Source: Propionibacteriaceae bacterium UBA7704 (lineage in GTDB: Bacteria > Actinomycetota > Actinomycetes > Propionibacteriales > Propionibacteriaceae). Taken from it: a stretch of 64,000 bases of DNA. The stretch is taken from NCBI GenBank assembly GCA_002482525.1, contig DLGC01000002.1, positions 18,174 to 82,173 of the forward strand. The letters are read 5' to 3'. The notes beneath the pieces are model-generated. The model was not told the DNA's origin and made no database searches. It saw only the letters and a list, made by a program, of their open reading frames with translations. Position numbers and translations under genes: made by a program. Shown piece after piece: positions 9,289 to 17,760 of this stretch (position 1 is the first letter of the stretch; the number at the start of each line of letters is the position of its first letter).

Positions 9289-9450
9289 GTGGCCGAGGAC
9301 ACCTACAAAGGCTCCTTTTACTGCGTCAAGTGCAAGGACCATCGCGACGCCGAAGGCGACGTCACGGTCAATGAGAAGGGGACGCGGATCGCCAAGGCGA
9401 AGTGCCCGGTATGTGGCACCAACCTGACCCGCTTCCTGCCCAAAGCCTGA
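9289..9450 (+). CDS. DUF5679-type small zinc-ribbon protein
   Basis: 53-residue protein starting at GTG 9289, with a strong AGGAGG ribosome binding site at 9278-9283. It has two CxxC pairs, CVKC near residue 12 and CPVCG near residue 40, separated by a short basic/acidic segment (NEKGTRIAKAK). This is the pattern of a small treble-clef/zinc-ribbon protein and matches DUF5679. Such proteins are abundant in actinobacteria and of unknown role. It appears monocistronic: its own ribosome site is strong and a clear hairpin terminator follows directly. Confidence 0.85.
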   Translation: MAEDTYKGSFYCVKCKDHRDAEGDVTVNEKGTRIAKAKCPVCGTNLTRFLPKA

Positions 9451-9457
9451 AGACACC

Positions 9458-9495
9458 AAAGGACGTCGGCCCATTGGGTCGGCGTCCTTTGCTTT
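9458..9495 (+). terminator. Rho-independent terminator after the DUF5679 gene
   Basis: A 15-bp stem with two G-U pairs (9458-9472 with 9476-9490) encloses a three-base loop. It ends in TTT then GCTTT. It starts eight bases after the small zinc-ribbon gene's stop. The A-tract at the 5' foot and T-rich 3' side make it a typical intrinsic terminator. Confidence 0.85.
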
Positions 9496-9604
9496 GCCCC
9501 TAGTCAGAGAACACCTCTGAGGGTGTTGACCATCCCGGCGACAGTGTTGTCGCTCGCCACTCGTGCCTTGTCCTACCCGGCCGCAGCGACACAGGCTGAC
9601 CGGC

Positions 9605-10429
9605 ATGAGCAGCGCACCCGAGGTTCCGTTCCGGCTTCGCCGACCGGTCACCGCCCTCTGGCGCACCCCCAGCGCGCTGCAGCTCGGATTGGACGCCGAC
9701 GCCCTCGTGCTGGACCCGGCACCGAGCGCCGTTGCCGATGCCATCGAATTGCTCTGGGAACCGCTCACCCCCACTCAACTCGCGCACCGCGTGCCTGCTT
9801 TGGGCGTGGCAGAGGCGCGCTGGTTGTGCGCACATCTGAGTAGGGAGGGCTTCGTGACCACCGACTCCCCCCGGCTGACGCCGCCGGTGGCCGTGTTGGG
9901 TCAAGGGCCGCTAGCCGGTGCCACCGTCGACGCCCTACGCCACGTGGCGGTGCCGGTTCAGCGACTGGACCGCGCCGGTCTCACCGACGCCGTCGATCAC
10001 GACCAGGTGGTCGTTGTCGCAGCCGCCACCGCTGAGCCGGACCGAGTGGATCTCGCCCGACTGCGATCGGCCGGCCGCCCGCACCTGGTAGTCCGCATCG
10101 AAGCGTCTCGCGCCGTCGTAGGGCCCTTCGTCGAGCCTCGGGTTTCGGCGTGTGTGCACTGCGACGACCTTGCCCGCGCCCACCGCGATCCGGCCTGGGC
10201 ACGGCTGCTGCAACAGCTCAGCCGCCGGCGCGTCACCCCCGACCCCGGACTGTTGGCCTGGGCGGCGGCCACGGCGGTCAATCAGATCCGGGCCTGGCAC
10301 CGCGGCATCAGCCCGGAAACGCACAACCGCTGCATCGAACTCGGCCTGGACAGCTTCGCGCAGCGGCAGCGCCCCGTGGTGCGGCATCCCGATTGCGGGT
10401 GCGACGACACGCTCTGGGAGAACCACTGA
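9605..10429 (+). CDS. ThiF-like / bacteriocin-cyclodehydratase-domain protein (orphan)
   Basis: 274 residues from ATG 9605; in-frame codons extend further upstream, but this start gives the usual N-terminus. The protein resembles Rv3196-type proteins carrying the TOMM/ocin-ThiF-like domain. It has an N-terminal winged-helix-like part (~residues 1-85) and a Rossmann-like segment beginning PPVAVLGQGPLAGATVDAL. Zinc-ribbon cysteines lie in CVHCDD and the C-terminal CGCDD. These two cysteine pairs are the conserved metal site of the family. No precursor peptide, YcaO or dehydrogenase gene is nearby, so a bacteriocin role is not supported. Context (DUF2342, ABC1 kinase, uvrD2) is the conserved actinobacterial order. 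The biochemical role is unknown. Confidence 0.7.
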   Translation: MSSAPEVPFRLRRPVTALWRTPSALQLGLDADALVLDPAPSAVADAIELLWEPLTPTQLAHRVPALGVAEARWLCAHLSREGFVTTDSPRLTPPVAVLGQGPLAGATVDALRHVAVPVQRLDRAGLTDAVDHDQVVVVAAATAEPDRVDLARLRSAGRPHLVVRIEASRAVVGPFVEPRVSACVHCDDLARAHRDPAWARLLQQLSRRRVTPDPGLLAWAAATAVNQIRAWHRGISPETHNRCIELGLDSFAQRQRPVVRHPDCGCDDTLWENH

Positions 10430-10479
10430 GGCACCGCGACGCCGATCTTGCCAATCCAGACACCGGGCTTCGTTATTGA

Positions 10480-11847
10480 GTGATCAGCGGTCAAACTGGC
10501 CTGGTGAACACCGAAGAATCCGACGATCGCCGCAAAGTGCTCCCCGAATCCACTCTCGGACGCAGCGCGCGCCTGATCGGACTGCCGCTCGGCGTGGCCG
10601 CCCGCGCCGGTGTCGGCGCCGGCCGACGTCTCTTCGGTGCCGATGCCCACCAGGTCGATGCCCAGCTCAAGGACGCCGCCGCCGAACAGCTCTTCGCCGT
10701 ACTCGGTGAACTCAAAGGCGGTGCCATGAAGTTCGGCCAGATGATGAGCATGTTCGAGGCATTCATGCCCGAGGATCTCGCCGCTCCGTTCCGGGATCGG
10801 CTGCGCCAGTTGCAGGACGCCGCCCCGCCGATGCCATCGTCGAAGGCCGAAGCCGTACTTCGCGCCGAGCTTGGCTCCGATTGGCGCAAGAACTTCTCCG
10901 AGATCGACCTGCGCCCGGCCGCCGCGGCGTCCTTGGGTCAGGTGCACCGCGGACGCCTCACCGACGGAACCGAGGTCGCCATCAAGGTGCAATACCCGGG
11001 TGCCGCGGCAGCAGTGGCCAGCGATCTGCGCCAGGTGCGCCGACTGACGACCGCCATCTCGCCGCTGACCGGCGGCCTCGACATCGTGGGAATCGCTCGC
11101 GAGATGGCTATTCGGATCACCGAAGAGGTCGACTACACCCTGGAGGCCGCCGCCCAGTCCCAGGTGGCCGAGGCCCTGGCGGGCCATCCCCGATTCGTCG
11201 TGCCGAAGGTCCGCATGTTCACCGAGCGGGTTCTGGTCAGCGACTGGGTGGAGGGCCGCAAACTGATCTCGGTGACCGACCGTCCGGCAGCAGAGCGCAA
11301 TCGCGCAGCCCTGGATTACGTGACCTTCTTGTTCGCCGGACCGCGGCTGGCCGGCATCCTGCACGGCGACCCACACCCGGGCAACTACCTGCTCACCGCG
11401 GATGGCAAGCTCGGCGTGGTCGATTTCGGTTTGGTCGCCCGACTCCCCGAGGGACTTCCCGAGCCGATGGGTCGGCTGATTCGTAACGCGGTCAACGACG
11501 ACGCCGAAGCCATGCTGACCGGCCTTCGCGAGGAGGGTTTCGTCACCGCAGAGGTGTCGGCCGAGGAGTTGATGGAGTTCTTCGTGGCCTTCGTCGAGCC
11601 GGCGAAGGTCGAGCAGTTCACTTTCAACAGAGAATGGTCACGTCAACAGTTCGGTCGGGTGCATTCCAGCATGGGACCCAATGAGGTCGCTACCAAGCTG
11701 AACATCCCGCCCCACTACATGATCATCTATCGTGCCTGGCTCGGCGCCGTCTCGGTGCTGTGCCAACTTGATGTCCAGGAAGACTTCGCCGCGATCCTGC
11801 GCGAGTACCTTCCCGGCTTCGCCACCCAGGACGATGTCACGTTCTGA
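10480..11847 (+). CDS. ABC1/UbiB-family atypical kinase
   Basis: 455 residues from GTG 10480; a GTG at 10504 is an equally plausible start. ABC1/ADCK/UbiB hallmarks are present. These are the KxGQ motif (GGAMKFGQMMSM), the Ala-rich loop that replaces the glycine-rich loop (AAAASLGQVHRG), the lysine in VAIKVQYPG, the catalytic HGDPHPGN and the metal-binding DFG (VVDFGLVARL). The family phosphorylates or hydrolyses ATP in connection with isoprenoid-lipid metabolism. Actinobacterial members (Rv3197 type) have been linked to antibiotic tolerance, but the substrate here is unknown. It lies between the ThiF-like gene and uvrD2, as in mycobacteria. Confidence 0.93.
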   Translation: MISGQTGLVNTEESDDRRKVLPESTLGRSARLIGLPLGVAARAGVGAGRRLFGADAHQVDAQLKDAAAEQLFAVLGELKGGAMKFGQMMSMFEAFMPEDLAAPFRDRLRQLQDAAPPMPSSKAEAVLRAELGSDWRKNFSEIDLRPAAAASLGQVHRGRLTDGTEVAIKVQYPGAAAAVASDLRQVRRLTTAISPLTGGLDIVGIAREMAIRITEEVDYTLEAAAQSQVAEALAGHPRFVVPKVRMFTERVLVSDWVEGRKLISVTDRPAAERNRAALDYVTFLFAGPRLAGILHGDPHPGNYLLTADGKLGVVDFGLVARLPEGLPEPMGRLIRNAVNDDAEAMLTGLREEGFVTAEVSAEELMEFFVAFVEPAKVEQFTFNREWSRQQFGRVHSSMGPNEVATKLNIPPHYMIIYRAWLGAVSVLCQLDVQEDFAAILREYLPGFATQDDVTF

Positions 11848-11962
11848 GCACACGCCGATCGGGAGGATCGCCTCATCACCGTGGTGGAGAGAACAACGTC
11901 CTCTGGCAGAGTGCGTCCGACATCGATCCGGTGAGATCGCGCTTTCTCGAGGCGCGCCATCA

Positions 11963-12439
11963 ATGCACTCCGTTGTTCACCGCTGGCCCGTCGTCATCAT
12001 GGTGGGGATGCTCAGTCTCGCGCTGAGCGGTTGTGGTTCGCTCCAGGCGCCGGTGACGGTGGAGACCGTCGCATCGGCCTGTGCCGGCTAGTCCAAACCA
12101 AGAACGCCACCCGCGTCACGACAGCGGCCTATTCACTCCTGCTTCCCAAGTCATGGGTGAACAAGACCAATTCTGAGATGAACACCCGTGGCGCCCTGTC
12201 GCTGTATGCCGACAAGAGCACCGGTGCATACCCCCATCAGCCTCGGTGGCGTCAAGGCCGCATACATCACGTCGAAAGCCAAGATCAAACAGCCCAAGGT
12301 CTCCCTGGTCCTCACGGTGCTGGGTGTGACCGATCGGCAGAACCGCTATGCCATCGGCATCGGATCACTCGCGGGTCGCAGTTCGACCAAGGCCGCCTTC
12401 CTCAAAGACCTGCGATGCAGTTGGACGTGGGCCGACTAG
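11963..12439 (+). pseudogene. Frame-disrupted small lipoprotein gene
   Basis: From ATG 11963 a typical lipoprotein signal is read: hydrophobic VVIMVGMLSLAL, then lipobox LSGC. This frame stops at 12089-12091, 42 codons in. Protein-like sequence continues in another frame (TAAYSLLLPKSWVNKTN, ALSLYADKSTGAY) to about 12230. It then returns to the original frame (PISLGGVKAAYITSK, KVSLVLTVLGVTDRQN) until the TAG at 12437-12439. Joined, the pieces read as one ~155-residue secreted lipoprotein. Two compensating indels are therefore implied, either a decaying gene or sequencing errors. No family is recognised. The final TAG overlaps the end of uvrD2 on the opposite strand. Confidence 0.6.
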
Positions 12440-14493
12440 TCGACCGCACCGTTCAGAATCTCCAGCACTGCGTCGCCGAACTGGTCGAACTTGGCTCGCC
12501 CAACCCCCGGCACAGCCATCAGGGCGGCCGCATCGCGCGGGTGCCGCTCGGCGATGGCCAGCACGGTGGCGTCAGTGAAGATGCAGTAGGACGGCAGTCC
12601 ACGCCGCTGGGCTTCGCGAGCGCGCCACGCAAGCAGTGTGGAGTGCAGTCGTTCGTCAAAGCTGGCCGGGCAGTCCTGATGTCGGCCCAGCTTGCGTTCA
12701 GCTCCGGTGTTCAGTGATCGGCCACACGCCCGACAGGTCTGGCTCAATGCCGACACCCGCTGCACCCGGGGCCGTCGCGCGAGCGGCACCACACTCGCTG
12801 GGCCGGTGAGACCTTCCAGGAACCGTGAGGGTTGCCGATTGCCTGGTCCGGAGTGCCTCGACCTGGACCACGACATCATCAAATCCCGCTCGGCACGGGT
12901 GATGCCCACGTAGAACAGCCGCGCTTCCTCGGCCAGTTCGGCAGCAGTGGCGGCCAAGGACAGCGGCACGGTGCCGTCGGCCAGACCCACCAGGGCCACA
13001 CCGGACCACTCCAAACCCTTGGCGGCATGCAGCGTCGAGAGAGTCACACCGTCCGGGCTGAGTGGGTGTTCGGCTGCGGCCCGCCGCTCCAGCTCAGCGA
13101 CGAAGGTGGTCAGCTCCGCAGCGGGTTGGGCGTCAGCAAGATCTTCAGCCAGTGCCAGCACTGCCGACCAGGACTCCCACCGTTCGCGCACCCGACCCTG
13201 GCCGGACGGGGCGTTCGGGCTCCATCCCAGCTCGATGAGCACCTGGCGGCAGCCCGGCACGGCTTGCTGCGTCGGCGTATCGACGGCCCGGCGGTGCAAG
13301 GCCGTGATGGCTTGGCGAACCTCGCCGCGCTGGTAGAAGCCCTCCGCCCCGCGCACCGTGAAAGGGATCTGAACCTCGGCCAACGCAGCCTCGAACAGCG
13401 GCGATTGGGCATGAATGCGGTACAGCACGGCCAGGTCGCGCCAGCGGGTACCGGCCTCGTGCCGCTCGACCAGCCACCGCGCCACCCCCGCCGCTTCGGC
13501 AGCGTCGTTCTCCCAGGCCACGATCTGTGGAGCGGGACCGGACGCCGCGACCGCCTCCAGCTGTACCGCACCGATGCGTAGCCGGGTCGCAGCCCGGTTG
13601 GCGACCGCCACCACTTCGGGAGTGGAGCGATAGTCACGCACCAGGCGAATCACCTCCGCACCGCGCTGACGGGCGGGGAACCCCAGCAGGAACTCCGGAC
13701 TCGCTCCGGCGAAGGAGTGAATGGTCTGGGCCGGATCACCGACGACACAGTGTTGGGTACCGGAACCCCACCACAGATCAAGCAGCGTCTGTTGCAGCGG
13801 AGACACATCCTGATACTCGTCGACCAGCAGATGCTGGTAGGTCGCGCACACTTCTTCAGCGATATCGCTGTGCTCGCTGAGCAGTGCCACGGTGCACAAC
13901 AAGATGTCGTCGAAGTCGATCAGACCACGTTCGGACTTCACCCTTTCGTAGCCGCCGAGCACTTGCCCGACCTGGGCGGCGCTGAACCCGGCGACCTCCC
14001 GGCCGAGAGACTCGGCGAGTTGCGCGTAGTCGGCGGGCGCCACATTCGTCACCTTCGCCCAGGAGACCTCGGTCAGCAGGTCGCGGATCTGACCGCTCTC
14101 GGGGGCCAGCCGTACCTTGCGCGCGGCCGCGGCGAGCATGATGGCGCGTTCATCGCTGACGGGAGGCAGCTCGCTGCCGTAGGCGCGCGGCCAGAAATAC
14201 TGGGCCTGGCGCAGCGCCGCGGAATGGAAGGTGCGCGCCTGAACCGTGGCCAGCCCCAGGTCATGGAGCCGGGAGCGCAACTCGCCGGCCGCGCGAGTGG
14301 TGAACGTCAACGCCAGCACCGAGTTCGCCGAATACACCCCGCTGGCCACCCCGTAGGCGATCCGGTGAGTCAGCGCTCGGGTCTTGCCGGTGCCGGCACC
14401 GGCGATAACGGCCACCGGTACTCCAAAGGTCGTCGCCACGCGACGCTGGTCGGCGTCCAGACCTTCCAGGAGTCTCTCGGCACTGCTGTCCAC
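12436..14493 (-). CDS. uvrD2: UvrD2-type superfamily 1 DNA helicase with HRDC domain
   Basis: 685 residues from GTG 14493, which has AAGGTGAG just upstream; an in-frame ATG at 14523 is an alternative. Walker A is AGAGTGKT, Walker B/motif II is LLVDEYQDVSP, and motif IV/VI segments include FYVGITRAERDLMM. After the motor core come a CRAC...H..C metal-binding knuckle (the tetracysteine-type element of mycobacterial UvrD2) and a C-terminal HRDC domain (residues ~605-685, VPGVGRAKFDQFG). It is a 3'-5' helicase used in DNA repair. It is divergent from recC across a 66-base gap. The gene order ABC1 kinase-uvrD2 matches Rv3197-Rv3198c. Confidence 0.93.
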   Translation of the reverse strand: MDSSAERLLEGLDADQRRVATTFGVPVAVIAGAGTGKTRALTHRIAYGVASGVYSANSVLALTFTTRAAGELRSRLHDLGLATVQARTFHSAALRQAQYFWPRAYGSELPPVSDERAIMLAAAARKVRLAPESGQIRDLLTEVSWAKVTNVAPADYAQLAESLGREVAGFSAAQVGQVLGGYERVKSERGLIDFDDILLCTVALLSEHSDIAEEVCATYQHLLVDEYQDVSPLQQTLLDLWWGSGTQHCVVGDPAQTIHSFAGASPEFLLGFPARQRGAEVIRLVRDYRSTPEVVAVANRAATRLRIGAVQLEAVAASGPAPQIVAWENDAAEAAGVARWLVERHEAGTRWRDLAVLYRIHAQSPLFEAALAEVQIPFTVRGAEGFYQRGEVRQAITALHRRAVDTPTQQAVPGCRQVLIELGWSPNAPSGQGRVRERWESWSAVLALAEDLADAQPAAELTTFVAELERRAAAEHPLSPDGVTLSTLHAAKGLEWSGVALVGLADGTVPLSLAATAAELAEEARLFYVGITRAERDLMMSWSRSRHSGPGNRQPSRFLEGLTGPASVVPLARRPRVQRVSALSQTCRACGRSLNTGAERKLGRHQDCPASFDERLHSTLLAWRAREAQRRGLPSYCIFTDATVLAIAERHPRDAAALMAVPGVGRAKFDQFGDAVLEILNGAVD

Positions 14494-14544
14494 GGCCCTC
14501 ACCTTAGGCAACCACGCCGACATCGCGGTGTCGGCGCCATCCTT

Positions 14545-14550
14545 TAGGCT
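14545..14550 (+). promoter_or_regulatory. -10 element of the recCBD operon
   Basis: TAGGCT fits the TANNNT consensus and lies nine bases before the recC ATG at 14560. With no Shine-Dalgarno sequence in between, this suggests a leaderless or near-leaderless transcript. No LexA-type palindrome is seen in the divergent uvrD2/recC gap. Confidence 0.4.
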
Positions 14551-14559
14551 GACTCCAAC

Positions 14560-17500
14560 ATGGAAATCCACGATGCGGCGACCGCTTCCGAGGTGGCTGC
14601 ACGCCTGAGCCGGAGGTGGTCCGGTCCCCGTGCCGATCCGTTCGGATTCGATCTCGCGGTTGTGCCCGGCCCCGGCTGGCAGCGCTGGCTTTCCCAGCAG
14701 CTGGCCACCGGTCCCGACGGCATCTGTGCCGGCATCGAGTTCACCTCGTTGGGATCGCTACGAGCCCGACTCCTCGGTCGGGACGATCCGTGGCGGTCGC
14801 AACGCTTGGCCTGGCTGATTCAGCAGCTGATCGCCGAACACACCTCCGACCCGCAGTGGACGGTCCTGGTCTCCCATCTCAACGCCAGCCACGAGAGCTT
14901 TTCGGTGACCGCCCGTATCGCCACCCAGTTCCACGGTTATGCCGATCTCGCACCAGAGATGCTCCAGCGATGGGCCGACGGTGAAACCGTCGGGCCCGCT
15001 GGGGAGGCGTTGACCGACCACTCCTGGCAGCCGATGCTGTGGCGCGCGCTGGTGGAACGAACCGGCATCGATCCGGTGCGACGCCACCGGCAAGCCCTCG
15101 AAGACCTCCGGCTGGGGCCTCACCCGGAGATCCCCCACCGTGTGGCCGTGGTCGCCCCGGCTCGGCTGGACGCCGGAATGCTGGAGTTCTTCGAGGCACT
15201 CGGCACCCATCACTCGGTGGATCTCTTGATGCTCTCGGCAGCGCCGTCGCGACGGCCCGAGGTCGGCGCCCGCCGCCGCCGCGCCGATGTGCTTCGTTCC
15301 CCCGGCCATCCCCTGAACCAGGCGCTGGGCGCGCTCGGCGATGAGAATGCCGCGCTCCTACCCGCGCAGCAGCCCGTCCTTGCCCAGCGCCCGGACAATC
15401 TGCTGGGCTGGCTGGCAACCGATCTACTCCTGGACCGTCCACCAGCCCCTCGGCGCTTGACGCCCACAGATCGTTCCGTGCAGCTACACCTCTCTCACGG
15501 CCCGTCCCGCCAAGTCGAGGTGCTGCGAGAAGTGCTGGCCGAGTTGTACCTGCAGGATCGGTCCCTGGAGCCGCGCCATATCGCGGTGATCACTCCCGAT
15601 CCGGAAGGATTCGGGCCACTGCTGGATGCCGCGTTCAGTGCTTCGGCACCGAACCAGGCGCATCCAGCGTCCGGCTTCCGACTGCAGTTGGCTGATCGGA
15701 GCCAGACCTCGGTCAATCCGCTGATCGGGTTGCTCACCCAACTTCTCAGACTGCCCGATTCTCGTGCCGAGGCATCGGTGGTGCTGCAGTTATGCGCCGA
15801 GCCCGCCATCGCCCGTCGGTTCGGATTCACCGCCGAAGCGCACCAGCGTCTCAGCGACCTGGTCTCGGCGTCCGGCATCCGCTGGGGACTGGGCCCCACC
15901 CAACGCGCAGAGTTCGGCCTCGGAGCGCTGCCTCAGAACACGTGGCAGGCCGGGCTGCAGCGCCTGCTGCTCGGCGTCGCGCTGTCCGAGCAACACCTGG
16001 TCACCGTCGGTACCGTGCTCCCGTTGGACGACGTGGATTCCAGCGATGTCGACCTCATCGGTGCCATCACCGAGTTCATTGGACGACTCAGCCGCTGGCT
16101 GCAGCAACTCGAGCAACCAGCCACGCTCGCCGAATGGGTACAGCGCTGCCGTGACGTACTGGCCGATCTGATCGAGCTTCCCGCAGCCTCGGAATGGCTG
16201 ATCGCCGACCTGCTGGCAGGTCTAGGTCAGCTCGCCGAAGACGGCCTCAGCGGCGAGAACGCTGCCACGATCTCGCGCCGCAGCGCGGTGGCGGCCATCG
16301 AACGCCACTTCCAGCAGACTCCGGCCCGGGCGGCCTTCGGCAACGGCACGACGGTCGTGTCCGGCATGACCTCCTTGGATCGCGTTCCCCACCGCGTCGT
16401 GGTCCTGTTGGGCTGGGACGCCGAACGTTACCCGCGCCCCGACCAGCACCACGGCGATGACCTGCTCCGGCTGGATCCTCCGATCGGTGCACCGTCGACG
16501 GCCATGGCCGACCGCCAGGCGCTCCTCAACGCCATCCAGGCCGCCGAGCAGACGTTGGTGATCATCGCCCGAGGTCGCAGCGAGGCCACCAACGCCGACA
16601 CGCCACCGGCTACCCCGCTGGCCGAAGTCCTGGATGCCCTCAATGCCACGGCACAGACGGCCACCGGCGAGCCCGTGACTGACGTCATCGCTCGGCAGCA
16701 TCCCTTGCAGCCCTTCGCACCAGACTATTTCCGGCCCGACTCGAACCTGACCAGCGTCGACCCGCTGGCCTACCGTGCCGCCGTCGCCTGGGAATCAGCT
16801 GCAGCGAACCCGGCCGACGAACGCAACAGATATCGGCTCGACCGGCTACCGGCTCCCGACCTCTCCGAGGGCGTCACCCTGCAACAGCTCATCGACTTCT
16901 ACCGTCATCCAGCCCGCACCCTGTTCAAGGTTCGAGCCGGTGTCAGCTTGGCCGAGGAGAAGCTGCCCGACGATCAGATCCCGATCGAACCCGACGCGCT
17001 GGAGCGCTGGCAGATCGGAAACCGCCTCCTCGACCAACTCCGTGCCGGGGCTGATCCGGCATCGGCGGAACGAGCCGAATGGCTGCGTGGCCACGTGCCG
17101 CCGCTCCAGCTGGGACACAAGGTGATGAGCACCGCCATGACCGATGCTCTGCGTACCGCTGCGGACGCCCCGGCGGCGGGCGCAGGACAACACCACGATG
17201 TCGCCGTGGCGATTCCCGGCCCCAACGGGACACCGATCACGGTGAGCGGCCGGGTGATCAGCCACGGTCGCACCCTCTGGCAGGTCGAGTTCTCCAGCCT
17301 GCAACCCCGGCAGAAGCTCTCGGCCTGGATGTCGCTGCTGGTCTTGACCGTGGCAGAACCGGATGCCTGGGAAGCCATGGTGGTCGGCCGGGGTCGGCGC
17401 ACCCGACTGGTGGCTCCCCCGGCAGCGGTGGCCACCGATCTGCTGGCCCGCTATCTGCAGCTGTACGCCCTGGGACTGAGTCGACCGCTCCCGGCGATGC

Positions 17501-17760
17501 CCCGGCTGAACGCCGAATGGGCGAGCCACCGCGCCTCCGCGCGAGATCCACGATCCGGCTACGCCGCCAAGGGCTTGCGTCGCACCTGGGATTGGGAATC
17601 CGACCTCTACTGGAACAAGTTCTTCAGCTACCCCGAACTGTTGGACCTGCCGGCGGCCGGTTGGGCGATCCCCGGGGCTGATCCCACCGAGTCGACGCTG
17701 GTGGGCGCATTGGCCAGCAGCATATGGGGACCCCTGCTGCAGGCTGAGGTGGCGCCATGA
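14560..17760 (+). CDS. recC: Exodeoxyribonuclease V subunit gamma, RecC
   Basis: 1066 residues, close to the usual RecC length. The N-terminus includes VVPGPGWQRWLSQQLA and GICAGIEF, the conserved opening of RecC. The central part has helicase-like folds without a Walker A motif, and the C-terminal third is the inactive nuclease-like region. RecC recognises Chi sites and holds the RecB and RecD motors in the RecBCD helicase-nuclease that processes double-strand breaks. It is first in a recC-recB-recD operon, and its stop overlaps the recB start (ATGA). No frameshift or truncation is visible. Confidence 0.95.
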   Translation: MEIHDAATASEVAARLSRRWSGPRADPFGFDLAVVPGPGWQRWLSQQLATGPDGICAGIEFTSLGSLRARLLGRDDPWRSQRLAWLIQQLIAEHTSDPQWTVLVSHLNASHESFSVTARIATQFHGYADLAPEMLQRWADGETVGPAGEALTDHSWQPMLWRALVERTGIDPVRRHRQALEDLRLGPHPEIPHRVAVVAPARLDAGMLEFFEALGTHHSVDLLMLSAAPSRRPEVGARRRRADVLRSPGHPLNQALGALGDENAALLPAQQPVLAQRPDNLLGWLATDLLLDRPPAPRRLTPTDRSVQLHLSHGPSRQVEVLREVLAELYLQDRSLEPRHIAVITPDPEGFGPLLDAAFSASAPNQAHPASGFRLQLADRSQTSVNPLIGLLTQLLRLPDSRAEASVVLQLCAEPAIARRFGFTAEAHQRLSDLVSASGIRWGLGPTQRAEFGLGALPQNTWQAGLQRLLLGVALSEQHLVTVGTVLPLDDVDSSDVDLIGAITEFIGRLSRWLQQLEQPATLAEWVQRCRDVLADLIELPAASEWLIADLLAGLGQLAEDGLSGENAATISRRSAVAAIERHFQQTPARAAFGNGTTVVSGMTSLDRVPHRVVVLLGWDAERYPRPDQHHGDDLLRLDPPIGAPSTAMADRQALLNAIQAAEQTLVIIARGRSEATNADTPPATPLAEVLDALNATAQTATGEPVTDVIARQHPLQPFAPDYFRPDSNLTSVDPLAYRAAVAWESAAANPADERNRYRLDRLPAPDLSEGVTLQQLIDFYRHPARTLFKVRAGVSLAEEKLPDDQIPIEPDALERWQIGNRLLDQLRAGADPASAERAEWLRGHVPPLQLGHKVMSTAMTDALRTAADAPAAGAGQHHDVAVAIPGPNGTPITVSGRVISHGRTLWQVEFSSLQPRQKLSAWMSLLVLTVAEPDAWEAMVVGRGRRTRLVAPPAAVATDLLARYLQLYALGLSRPLPAMPRLNAEWASHRASARDPRSGYAAKGLRRTWDWESDLYWNKFFSYPELLDLPAAGWAIPGADPTESTLVGALASSIWGPLLQAEVAP

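Noticed and set aside
10282..11376. 364-codon minus-strand frame opposite the ABC1 kinase gene
   Set aside because: Antisense to a gene with all ABC1 motifs; no independent support.
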